DNA from: Bacillota bacterium
Lineage (GTDB): Bacteria; Bacillota; Clostridia; Christensenellales; SZUA-584
Assembly (NCBI GenBank): GCA_023428025.1
Contig: JAEYZN010000045.1
Coordinates: 1-28,651 of the forward strand
Direction of reading: 5' to 3'
Length of the DNA: 28,651 nucleotides
Numbering within the stretch: position 1 is the stretch's first letter; each line of letters starts with the position of its first letter. Under the pieces are notes generated by a model that was not told where the DNA came from, made no database searches, and was given only the letters and a program-made list of their open reading frames with translations. Below, piece by piece: positions 6,784-14,176 of this stretch. The translations under genes and the position numbers were made by a program.

Positions 6784-8514
6784 ATGAAGAAATTGATGCT
6801 GGGGAACGAGGCGTTTGCGCGGGGCGCATACGAGGCGGGCGTGACAGTGGCCGCCGCTTATCCGGGCACGCCAAGCACCGAAATCACCGAGAATATAGCC
6901 AAATACGAAGAAATCTATGCGGAATGGTCCCCCAACGAGAAGGTGGCGATGGAGGTCGCGATCGGCGCGTCCATCGGCGGTGCGCGGGCGCTGTGCTGCA
7001 TGAAGCACGTGGGCCTCAATGTCGCGGCTGATCCGCTTTTCACCGTGTCGTACACCGGCGTGAGTGGCGGGCTGGTCATCATCGTCGCGGACGATCCGGG
7101 CATGCATTCCAGCCAGAACGAGCAGGACTCCCGTTTCTACGCGCGCAGCGCGCATGTGACGATGCTGGAGCCGTCGGACAGTATGGAGGCTTTGGAATAC
7201 GTCAAAGCGGCGTACGCGCTGTCTGAGCAGTTTGATACGCCGGTGCTGGTGCGCTCCAACACGCGGCTGTCCCATTCGCAGGGGCTGGTGGAGCTGACCG
7301 ACAGGGTGCAGCCGGAGCTGAAGCCCTATCAGAAGAACATTGGCAAATATGTGATGATGCCCGGCATGGCCAAGAAACGCCATCTCGTGGTGGAGCAGCG
7401 CATGAAGGATCTGGCGGTGTTTGCGGATACATCCGGTCTGAACAGGGCGGAGTACCGCGACCTGAAGGTGGGTGTCGTCACCAGCGGCGTGGCATACAAC
7501 TATGTGCGCGAGGCGTTGCCGGAAGCCAGCGTGCTGAAGCTGGGCATGGTGCACCCGCTGCCGGAAAAGCTGATCCGTGAATTCGCCGCGAAGGTGGATA
7601 AACTCTATGTGGTGGAAGAGCTGGAGCCGTTTATCGAGGACCAGATCAAGGCGATGGGCATCAGCGTGACCGGCAAGGAAGCCTTCTCCGTGCAGGGTGA
7701 ATACAGCGTAAACCTGATCGCCGAGCGCATCGGCGGTAAAAAGACGGACGTTTTTGACCCCGGCGCGCTGCCTCAGAGACCGCCGGTGATGTGCCCCGGC
7801 TGCCCGCACCGCGCGGTGTTCTATACGCTCAAGAAGCTGGGCATCACGGCGATGGGCGACATCGGCTGCTATACGCTGGGCGCGCTGCCCCCGCTGCAGG
7901 GCATCGACGCGTGCGTCTGCATGGGCGCGAGCATCGGCATGGCAATGGGCATGGAAAGGGCGCGCGGCGGCGAGTTTGCCAAGAAGCTGGTCGCGGTGAT
8001 CGGTGATTCGACCTTCTTCCATTCCGGGCTCACCGGCCTGGTGGACATGGCATACAACGGTTCCAAGGGCACCGTGCTCATATTGGACAACTCCACGACC
8101 GGCATGACGGGGCATCAGGACCACCCGTCCACCGGCAAAACATTGTGCGGCGATATCGCGCCCGCTATCGATATTCCGGGGTTGGTCAGGAGCATCGGCG
8201 TGCAGCATGTGCGCGTGGTGGACCCGTTCGACTTGAAAGCGCTGGAGTCGGCGCTGAAGGAGGAGACTTCGCGCGACGCGCTCAGCGTGATCATCACCAA
8301 GCGCCCGTGCGTGCTGCTGGACAAGAAATACATACTTGCGCCTTACACCATCACCGATAAGTGCAAAAAGTGCGGCGTGTGCCTGCGGCTCGGCTGCCCG
8401 GCCATATCGAAGGATGGCGAGATGCAGATCGACGCCACGGTTTGCACCGGCTGCGGGCTGTGCCCCGGCGTGTGCGCATTCGGCGCGATAGAAAAGGCGG
8501 GTGACGCACAATGA
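6784..8514 (+). CDS. iorA: Indolepyruvate ferredoxin oxidoreductase, alpha subunit
   Basis: The 576-residue catalytic subunit of IorAB, a thiamine-diphosphate and iron-sulfur enzyme in the cytosol. It converts aryl-pyruvates (indole-, phenyl-, hydroxyphenylpyruvate) plus CoA to arylacetyl-CoA, CO2 and reduced ferredoxin, and is reversible. The N-terminus (GNEAFARGAYEAGV, AAAYPGTPSTEI) is the pyrimidine-binding domain. MGDIGCYTLG (from about 357), GDSTFFHSGL and LDNSTTGMTGHQDHP form the diphosphate-binding domain. The end carries two ferredoxin-like 4Fe-4S sites: Cys527, 530, 533 and 538, and then a second CTGCGLCPGVC set. ATG 6784 follows AAGAGG at six bases spacing, although the frame is open further upstream. 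The stop overlaps the iorB start in ATGA. Confidence 0.95.
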   Translation: MKKLMLGNEAFARGAYEAGVTVAAAYPGTPSTEITENIAKYEEIYAEWSPNEKVAMEVAIGASIGGARALCCMKHVGLNVAADPLFTVSYTGVSGGLVIIVADDPGMHSSQNEQDSRFYARSAHVTMLEPSDSMEALEYVKAAYALSEQFDTPVLVRSNTRLSHSQGLVELTDRVQPELKPYQKNIGKYVMMPGMAKKRHLVVEQRMKDLAVFADTSGLNRAEYRDLKVGVVTSGVAYNYVREALPEASVLKLGMVHPLPEKLIREFAAKVDKLYVVEELEPFIEDQIKAMGISVTGKEAFSVQGEYSVNLIAERIGGKKTDVFDPGALPQRPPVMCPGCPHRAVFYTLKKLGITAMGDIGCYTLGALPPLQGIDACVCMGASIGMAMGMERARGGEFAKKLVAVIGDSTFFHSGLTGLVDMAYNGSKGTVLILDNSTTGMTGHQDHPSTGKTLCGDIAPAIDIPGLVRSIGVQHVRVVDPFDLKALESALKEETSRDALSVIITKRPCVLLDKKYILAPYTITDKCKKCGVCLRLGCPAISKDGEMQIDATVCTGCGLCPGVCAFGAIEKAGDAQ

Positions 8515-9080
8515 CGACGGATATTTTGATTGTGGGCGTCGGCGGACAGGGAACGTTGCTGGCGAGCCGCGTGCTGGGCAATCTCGCCCAGGCGCTGGGA
8601 TATGATGTGAAGCTTTCGGAAGTGCACGGCATGGCGCAGCGCGGCGGCAGCGTGGTCACCCACGTCCGTTTTGGCGAAAAGGTTTTTGCGCCCGTGATCG
8701 ACGAGAGCGGCGCGGACATTATTCTGGCTTTCGAAAAGCTGGAAGCTTTGAGGTGGGCGGGCCGTTTGAAAAACAACGGCCGTATGTTTATCGGCACGCA
8801 GGAGATCGCCCCGATGCCCGTGATCACGGGTGCCGAGCAGTATCCCGCGGATATCGAAGAGCGCATCAGGGCCACCCATCCGGACGCGGTGTTTGTGGAC
8901 GCGCTGCAGCTTGCCAAGGAGGCGGGCAACGCCAAGGCGGTCAACATCGTGCTGATCGGCGTGCTGGCCAGGCACATGGATATCGATAAACAGGCCTTCC
9001 TCAATGCCATTAAACAGACAGTCCCGGCCAAAACGCTGGATATCAACCTGAAAGCATTCGAGAAGGGCTACAACGCATAA
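8511..9080 (+). CDS. iorB: Indolepyruvate ferredoxin oxidoreductase, beta subunit
   Basis: The 189-residue small subunit partner of IorA, from the gamma domain family of 2-oxoacid oxidoreductases. The N-terminal ILIVGVGGQGTLLASRVLG and SEVHGMAQRGGSVVTHVRFG are the family signature. It starts in a four-base overlap with iorA, so the two are translationally coupled and made in similar amounts, as expected for a heteromeric complex. A 15-base palindrome (9089-9103) and the second paaK follow within 50 bases. Confidence 0.94.
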   Translation: MTTDILIVGVGGQGTLLASRVLGNLAQALGYDVKLSEVHGMAQRGGSVVTHVRFGEKVFAPVIDESGADIILAFEKLEALRWAGRLKNNGRMFIGTQEIAPMPVITGAEQYPADIEERIRATHPDAVFVDALQLAKEAGNAKAVNIVLIGVLARHMDIDKQAFLNAIKQTVPAKTLDINLKAFEKGYNA

Positions 9081-9088
9081 AATCAGCC

Positions 9089-9103
9089 GCCGTAAGTTAC
9101 GGC
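9089..9103 (+). repeat. Short palindrome between iorB and the second paaK
   Basis: GCCGTAA and TTACGGC flank a single central G; a realistic RNA hairpin would be GCCGT/ACGGC with a five-base loop. No T-run follows, so it is unlikely to be a terminator. It could be a protein-binding palindrome or an RNA processing or stability element. Confidence 0.3.
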
Positions 9104-9129
9104 CTAACATTGATTTTGGAGGCATACTA

Positions 9130-10428
9130 ATGTATTGGAATAAAGAACTCGAATGTATGAATAGGGAGCAGATGCGCGCTCTTCAAAGCCGAAAGCTGCA
9201 GGCGACTGTCAAAAAAGTATACGAGAACGTCCCGTTCTATAAAAAAGCGTTTGACGAGAAGGGCGTCCGTCCCGAAGATATCAAATCGGTGGAGGATCTG
9301 AAGCGGCTTCCGTTCACGCTGAAGACGGATTTGAGGGACAACTACCCGTTCGGTCTGTTCGCCGCACCACAGGAGGAGATCTGCCGCGTGCACGCGTCCT
9401 CCGGCACCACCGGCAAGCCCACTGTTGTGGGCTACACCGCGCGGGACATCTCCAACTGGGCGGACCTGATGGCGCGTACGTTCACCTTCGCGGGCGGCAG
9501 CAAGAACTCCGTCATACAGGTGGCTTACGGCTACGGGCTGTTCACCGGCGGTTTGGGCGCGCACTACGGCGCAGAACGCCTGGGCGCGATAACGGTGCCT
9601 GTATCCGGCGGCAACACCAAGCGGCAGATCATGCTGATGCAGGATTTCGGCACCACGATACTGGCATGCACGCCGTCGTACGCGCTCTACCTCGCGGAGA
9701 CGATAGAGGAGATGGGCGTGGACAAAAACTCGCTGAAGCTGCAGGCGGGTGTCTTCGGCGCCGAGCCGTGGACCGAAGCGATGCGCGCCGAGATCGAGCA
9801 GCGCCTCGGTATTCTCGCGATCGATATATATGGTCTTTCGGAGATCATGGGGCCCGGCGTCGCGTCGGACTGCGAATACAAGCAGGGGCTGCACATCGCG
9901 GAGGATTTCTTCCTGCCGGAGATCATCGATCCCGAAACACTGGAGCCGCTGCCGTACGGGCAGGAGGGCGAGCTGGTCATCACTACGATCGACAAGGACG
10001 GCATCCCGCTGATCCGCTACCGCACGCGGGACATCACGTCGCTGCATGCGGAAACCTGCGGCTGCGGACGCACGCTGGTGCGCATGAACAAGGTGCTGGG
10101 GCGCAGCGACGATATGCTCATCATCCGCGGCGTCAACGTGTTCCCGTCCCAGATCGAAGGCGTGCTGGTGGAGATGGCGGATGTGTCGCCGCATTACCAG
10201 ATCGTGGTGGACAGGGTGGACAACACCGACAACCTGGAGGTTCAGGTGGAGGTGTCCGCCGAGCTGTTCTCGGATGAGGTGAAACGTCTCGAAGCCCTGG
10301 AGCATAAGATCAAGGCTGAGATACAGTCGGTACTGGGCATCGGCGTGGATGTCACGCTGGTGGAGCCCAAGACCATCGCGCGCAGCGAAGGCAAGGCCAA
10401 GCGCGTGATCGATAAACGCAAACTATAA
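9130..10428 (+). CDS. paaK: Phenylacetate-CoA ligase, canonical copy
   Basis: A 432-residue AMP-forming arylacetate-CoA ligase with all the usual PaaK motifs: HASSGTTGKPTVVGYT, YGYGLFTGGLGAHYGAERLG, FGAEPWTE at 209-216, DIYGLSEIMGPGV, YRTRDIT, DDMLIIRGVNVFPSQIE and the C-terminal GKAKRV. It activates phenylacetate or a related arylacetate, or in reverse could recover ATP from arylacetyl-CoA. TGGAGG at 9117-9122 serves ATG 9130. It aligns residue for residue with the copy at 5353 over the active site without shifts, so the two arose by duplication. This one keeps the standard pocket motifs. It lies between iorB and the ACT-domain gene in the same transcription unit. Confidence 0.92.
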   Translation: MYWNKELECMNREQMRALQSRKLQATVKKVYENVPFYKKAFDEKGVRPEDIKSVEDLKRLPFTLKTDLRDNYPFGLFAAPQEEICRVHASSGTTGKPTVVGYTARDISNWADLMARTFTFAGGSKNSVIQVAYGYGLFTGGLGAHYGAERLGAITVPVSGGNTKRQIMLMQDFGTTILACTPSYALYLAETIEEMGVDKNSLKLQAGVFGAEPWTEAMRAEIEQRLGILAIDIYGLSEIMGPGVASDCEYKQGLHIAEDFFLPEIIDPETLEPLPYGQEGELVITTIDKDGIPLIRYRTRDITSLHAETCGCGRTLVRMNKVLGRSDDMLIIRGVNVFPSQIEGVLVEMADVSPHYQIVVDRVDNTDNLEVQVEVSAELFSDEVKRLEALEHKIKAEIQSVLGIGVDVTLVEPKTIARSEGKAKRVIDKRKL

Positions 10429-10444
10429 AAAGGAGGCGCCAGAT

Positions 10445-10873
10445 ATGATCAAGCAGATATCCGTCTTTGTGGAAAACAAGAAGGGACGGCTTGCGCGCAT
10501 CACCGAAGTGCTGGGAGAGGGTGGTATCGATCTGATCGCGCTGTCCATCGCGGACACCACCAACTTCGGCATCATGCGCTGCATCGTCAGCAATCCGGAC
10601 AAAGCCATCAAGCTGCTGAAATCGAACGACTTTACGGCGAGCACCAACGACGTGATCGTCGCCGAGGTCGTCGACAAACCGGGCGGCCTTTCCCATGTGC
10701 TGGATCTGCTCGACCAGGCGGACATCAGCGTGGAATACCTGTATTCGTTCGTGCGGACGCCCAATGAGAACGCGCTGATCCTGTTCCGCGTGGAAGACAT
10801 CGCGACGGCGGTGGCCGCGCTGAAAGCGGGCGGCGTGAAGCTGCTGGACGAGAAGGACCTATACGGTATTTAG
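10445..10873 (+). CDS. Tandem ACT-domain protein of the paaK-ior operon
   Basis: A 142-residue protein made of two ACT domains and nothing else, residues about 3-66 (FVENKKGRLARITEVLGEGGIDL) and about 71-140 (DKPGGLSHVLDLLDQADISV). ACT domains bind small ligands, usually amino acids, often at dimer interfaces. The gene has a strong AGGAGG site (10431-10436) and lies 16 bases after paaK, so it belongs to the operon. The inference is a sensor of an aromatic amino acid or arylacetate that adjusts PaaK or Ior activity. It has no DNA-binding or catalytic domain, so it would act through a protein partner. Similar ACT proteins are commonly found next to paaK. Confidence 0.85.
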   Translation: MIKQISVFVENKKGRLARITEVLGEGGIDLIALSIADTTNFGIMRCIVSNPDKAIKLLKSNDFTASTNDVIVAEVVDKPGGLSHVLDLLDQADISVEYLYSFVRTPNENALILFRVEDIATAVAALKAGGVKLLDEKDLYGI

Positions 10874-10891
10874 GGAACCACTGAGTGATCC

Positions 10892-10964
10892 GGAATGCTT
10901 TGTTTGGGCTGGTTTTAAGCCGTGCTTTGCGGCGGAATGAAACCGGCTGTGCGTTCGGCATTCC
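10892..10964 (+). promoter_or_regulatory. Long nested inverted repeat upstream of alr, function unknown
   Basis: Three nested stems close one 73-base structure. GGAATGC (10892-10898) pairs with GCATTCC (10958-10964). GGCTGGTTTT (10907-10916) pairs with GAAACCGGCT (10939-10948), ten pairs including wobbles. GCCG (10919-10922) pairs with CGGC (10930-10933). No T-run follows, so it is not a simple terminator. It ends 48 bases before alr and could be a structured leader, a small RNA or a decayed repeat element. Confidence 0.45.
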
Positions 10965-11012
10965 CCATTGTTTCAGCGCTTTCCGTAATTCATCAATCGG
11001 AAGAAGGAAAAA

Positions 11013-12134
11013 ATGCTGATCAGACCCACATACGCAAAAGTCAACTTGAGCGCGATAAAACGCAATATAATAAACATCGGAGAAAGCCTGCCGCCCGGCA
11101 CGCAGGTGTGCGCGGTGGACAAGGCGGACGGCTACGGACATGGCAGCGTGATGGTGGCCAAAGCGGCCATTGAAGCGGGCGCCACTTTTGTGGCCGTGGC
11201 GATACCCGAAGAGGGCGCGGTGCTGCGGGACGAGGGCATGGAAGCGCCGATACTCGTGCTGGGCCCCGCCAGCCTGTCGCAGTGGCGGCTCGCGGCGGAG
11301 CGGAATATCTCCATGGTGGTCGTGTCGGAAGAGTGCATAGCGTGCGCGAAAACGGTGCGCCGTGAAACAAGCCGGACGATGCGGCTGCACCTGAAGGTGG
11401 ACACCGGCATGAACCGCGTGGGCGTTCAGACGCTGGAAGAAGCCAGGGCGCTGCTGGAGATGATCGCGCAGGAGGACGGCCTGTTTCTGGAGGGACTGAT
11501 GACGCATTTTGCGGCCGCCGATGAAGCGGACAAAACCTACACGCAGATGCAGAACGAGCGGTTTGGCCAATACATCGCGCTGGCCCATAGCATGGGCTTT
11601 AAGCCCATCACCCATGCGGCCAACAGCGGCGGCGCGCTGGATTGCCCCGGCACGTCGTACGACATGGTGCGCGCGGGCATCGCAATGTACGGCTGCTATC
11701 CCTCCGCTGAAGTGGGCAGGGCGGTGAAGCTGGAACCGGCTTTGTCGCTGCATACGCATATATCGTATCTGAAAACGGTGAACGCGGGGGACAAGATGAG
11801 CTACGGCTGCACGTTCGAGGCGGCGGAACCGATGCGCATCGCCACTATTCCTATCGGTTACGCGGACGGCTACAACCGGCTGCTGTCCAACAAAGGCGAG
11901 GTGCTGGTGCGCGGCCGGCGCGCGCGCATCGTGGGGCGCGTCTGCATGGACCAGTCGCTGATCGATGTGACGCACATCCCGGAGGCACGGCTGCACGACG
12001 ATGTGGTGTGCATCGGCCCTCAGGGGCGGGACCGCATTTCCACCGAAGAGCTGGCGGCCCATTGCGGCACCATCAACTATGAGATACTGTGCGCGCTGTC
12101 GCAGCGCGTGCCGAGATTATATTATGAGGAATGA
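11013..12134 (+). CDS. alr: Alanine racemase
   Basis: A PLP-dependent cytosolic enzyme of 373 residues that interconverts L- and D-alanine, supplying D-alanine for peptidoglycan. The PLP lysine is K37 in AVDKADGYGHG, where the Asp before Lys replaces the more usual hydrophobic residue. The second catalytic residue is Tyr264 in KMSYGCTFEA. TIPIGYADGYNR and RIVGRVCMDQSLIDVT complete the C-terminal barrel signature. AAGAAGG at 11001-11007 precedes ATG 11013. The gene begins a tightly packed run (5-formyl-THF cyclo-ligase, rsmD, coaD) and could share its transcript. A 73-base structured element lies just upstream. Confidence 0.95.
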   Translation: MLIRPTYAKVNLSAIKRNIINIGESLPPGTQVCAVDKADGYGHGSVMVAKAAIEAGATFVAVAIPEEGAVLRDEGMEAPILVLGPASLSQWRLAAERNISMVVVSEECIACAKTVRRETSRTMRLHLKVDTGMNRVGVQTLEEARALLEMIAQEDGLFLEGLMTHFAAADEADKTYTQMQNERFGQYIALAHSMGFKPITHAANSGGALDCPGTSYDMVRAGIAMYGCYPSAEVGRAVKLEPALSLHTHISYLKTVNAGDKMSYGCTFEAAEPMRIATIPIGYADGYNRLLSNKGEVLVRGRRARIVGRVCMDQSLIDVTHIPEARLHDDVVCIGPQGRDRISTEELAAHCGTINYEILCALSQRVPRLYYEE

Positions 12135-12140
12135 TCTGGG

Positions 12141-12695
12141 ATGGAAAAAGCGGAATTAAGGCAAAGCATGCTCAAGAAAAGGCTGTTGATTGAACCCCGG
12201 GAGGCATGCGAGATGAGCGGGCTCATTACCCACGCCCTGCTGGACCTGGAGTGCATCCAAAGCGCGTCCTGCGTGATGGCCTACTGTTCGTATAAAAACG
12301 AGCCGGACCTGATGGGGTTTGTGCATGCGCTGCTTGACATGGGCAAGAATGTGGCGCTGCCCTACGTGACGGGAGACGACAACCTGATCGCCGTGGATTA
12401 CAGCTACGAGTCGGTGATGAAGAGCAACATTTACGGCATACCCGAGCCGGTAATCCGCAACGAGAGCGAGAAGGTGGAGCCGGATGTGGTGCTGGTGCCC
12501 GGCGTCGCGTTCGGCGCGGACCTCAACCGCATCGGCTACGGCGCGGGCTACTTCGACCGTTTCCTCAAGGAGACGAACGCGTTCAAGGTGGGCATCTGTT
12601 TCGACATGCAGGTGGTGCCAAGCATATTGGCCGACCCGCATGATGTGCGCATGAACATGATCGTCACCGAGAAGCGCGTGATAAGGCCCGGCTGA
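12141..12695 (+). CDS. 5-formyltetrahydrofolate cyclo-ligase
   Basis: A 184-residue enzyme of the YgfA/MTHFS family that uses ATP to turn 5-formyl-THF into 5,10-methenyl-THF, returning this storage form to the active folate pool. The ELRQSMLKKR start, ALPYVTGDD, GIPEP and the C-terminal VLVPGVAFGADLNRIGYGAGYFDRF are family signatures. It starts six bases after alr; the ribosome site is modest (GAGGA, 12125-12129), so coupling to alr translation is likely. Its stop overlaps the rsmD start by one base (TGATG). Confidence 0.93.
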   Translation: MEKAELRQSMLKKRLLIEPREACEMSGLITHALLDLECIQSASCVMAYCSYKNEPDLMGFVHALLDMGKNVALPYVTGDDNLIAVDYSYESVMKSNIYGIPEPVIRNESEKVEPDVVLVPGVAFGADLNRIGYGAGYFDRFLKETNAFKVGICFDMQVVPSILADPHDVRMNMIVTEKRVIRPG

Positions 12696-13240
12696 TGCGC
12701 GTGATTGCGGGCGAATTCCGGGGGCGGCGGCTGGTGGCCCCGAAGGGTGACATCGCTCGCCCGACGACGGACAGAGTCAAGGAAGCGATGTTCGGCGTGC
12801 TGCAGTTCGGCATCACGGGGGCGCGCGTGCTGGACGCTTTTGCGGGCAGCGGGGCTCTCGGCATTGAGGCGCTGTCGCGCGGGGCGGCCCATGTGGATTT
12901 TATCGAAAAGGAGCCGATGTGCCTGAAGGCGCTGGAGGAGAACCTGAAAGCGGTGGGGGCGGGCAACGCCCATGTTCACCGGGGGGACGCGCTGCGGCTG
13001 CTGCCCAAACTGCCGGGGCCATACGATCTGCTGCTGCTGGACCCGCCGTATGACGACGGGTTGTACAAGCCGGTGCTGGAAGCGGCCCGTGACCATGGCA
13101 TTTTGAAAAACGGCGCGCTTGTGGCGGCGGAATGCCGCCGGACATTTGATTTATTCGTGCCGATCGGGTATAATCTGACAAAGAGAAAAGACTATGGCGA
13201 CATTTCCCTTTTCTTTCTGGCGTATGGGGAGATACAGTGA
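12695..13240 (+). CDS. rsmD: 16S rRNA (guanine966-N2)-methyltransferase RsmD
   Basis: A 181-residue SAM-dependent methyltransferase for G966 of 16S rRNA. RVIAGEFRGRRL is the family N-terminus, VLDAFAGSGALGIEALSRGA the SAM-binding motif, and DPPY at 116-119 the catalytic motif IV of N-methyltransferases. It overlaps its upstream neighbour by one base and coaD by four (GTGA at 13237-13240). The rsmD-coaD pair is conserved across Bacillota, which supports the call. Confidence 0.95.
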   Translation: MRVIAGEFRGRRLVAPKGDIARPTTDRVKEAMFGVLQFGITGARVLDAFAGSGALGIEALSRGAAHVDFIEKEPMCLKALEENLKAVGAGNAHVHRGDALRLLPKLPGPYDLLLLDPPYDDGLYKPVLEAARDHGILKNGALVAAECRRTFDLFVPIGYNLTKRKDYGDISLFFLAYGEIQ

Positions 13241-13716
13241 AAAAGTGTGTTTATCCCGGAAGCTTTGATCCCATCACTTCCGGACATCTGGATATTATCG
13301 AACGGGCAGCCGCCATGTTTGACGACGTGACGGTGTCGGTGCTGATTAACAAAAACAAGCAGCCCGCGTTTTCGGTGGAGCAACGGATGGACTTCATCCG
13401 CCGGAGCACAACGCACCTGCCCGGCGTCCATGTGGATTGTTTCGCCGGTCTGCTGGTGGATTATATGAAGGCACAGAAAGCCGGCATCATCATCCGCGGC
13501 CTGCGGGCGATATCTGACTTCGAGTACGAATTCCAGATGGCGGCGATGAATGCCAAGCTGGCGCGGGATGTGGAGACGATATTCCTGATGACGGACATCA
13601 GCCATTCGTTCTTGAGCTCCAGCATGGTCAAAGAACTGGTTTACCATGGAGGTAATATATCAGGGCTGGTCCCAAAAGGCATAGAAGAGGATGTGATCAA
13701 GTATTTCAGCAGGTGA
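13237..13716 (+). CDS. coaD: Phosphopantetheine adenylyltransferase
   Basis: A 159-residue nucleotidyltransferase that makes dephospho-CoA from 4'-phosphopantetheine and ATP, the fourth step of CoA synthesis. YPGSFDPITSGHLDI contains the nucleotide-binding TxGH motif with H17. GLRAISDFEYEFQMA and the C-terminal SSSMVKE are also conserved. Translation starts at a GTG inside the rsmD stop (GTGA), an overlap that implies coupling. No other in-frame start near it preserves the MKKCVYPGSFDP opening. Confidence 0.96.
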   Translation: MKKCVYPGSFDPITSGHLDIIERAAAMFDDVTVSVLINKNKQPAFSVEQRMDFIRRSTTHLPGVHVDCFAGLLVDYMKAQKAGIIIRGLRAISDFEYEFQMAAMNAKLARDVETIFLMTDISHSFLSSSMVKELVYHGGNISGLVPKGIEEDVIKYFSR

Positions 13717-13720
13717 TGAT

Positions 13721-14176
13721 ATGAAGGTTTTTGAATTGATGGACGAGCTGAAGGAAGAGCTGGAGAACAGCCCCAAGTCGGTCTTCTCCAACAAGCGCTC
13801 CATTGATCTGGATATTGTAAACGAGATACTCGCCGATTTGCGCAACGCCCTGCCGGTGGAAATGGAAGAAGCCGTGGAGATCGTGCGGGAAAAAGAGGCG
13901 ATTCTTGCCGCCGCGCGTGACGAGGCCGCGTCCATCATCAAGAGCGCGGACGATGAGCTGCAGACACGCATCTCCGAGGAAAGCGTGGCGCAGGAAGCCG
14001 AGGCGCACTCGCGTCAGATAATGGCGCAGGCCGAGGAAAACGCCAAGGAGATCACGATCGGCGCGAAGGAATATGCCGACGATATACTGGCTGAACTTGA
14101 GAATTATCTGGCCGATTATTTAAAAGTGCTCCGTAAGAACCGCCTGGAACTCGGGAGCAAGAAGAAAAAGGACTGA
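13721..14176 (+). CDS. Small coiled-coil protein of unknown function
   Basis: A 151-residue, highly charged and probably soluble protein that I cannot name. The first 30 residues (MKVFELMDELKEELE, SKRS-like SNKRSIDLDIV) form a short conserved-looking head. Residues about 45-130 are Ala/Glu-rich and predicted to be one long helix with coiled-coil character, and the end is a basic KKKKD. Such proteins are often mislabelled as an ATP synthase B/H-like subunit or DivIVA-like because of the helix; nothing here supports ATPase activity. It starts five bases after coaD with a weak ribosome site, so it depends on that transcript. Its last 125 bases overlap the 3' end of ylbJ on the other strand. Confidence 0.8.
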   Translation: MKVFELMDELKEELENSPKSVFSNKRSIDLDIVNEILADLRNALPVEMEEAVEIVREKEAILAAARDEAASIIKSADDELQTRISEESVAQEAEAHSRQIMAQAEENAKEITIGAKEYADDILAELENYLADYLKVLRKNRLELGSKKKKD

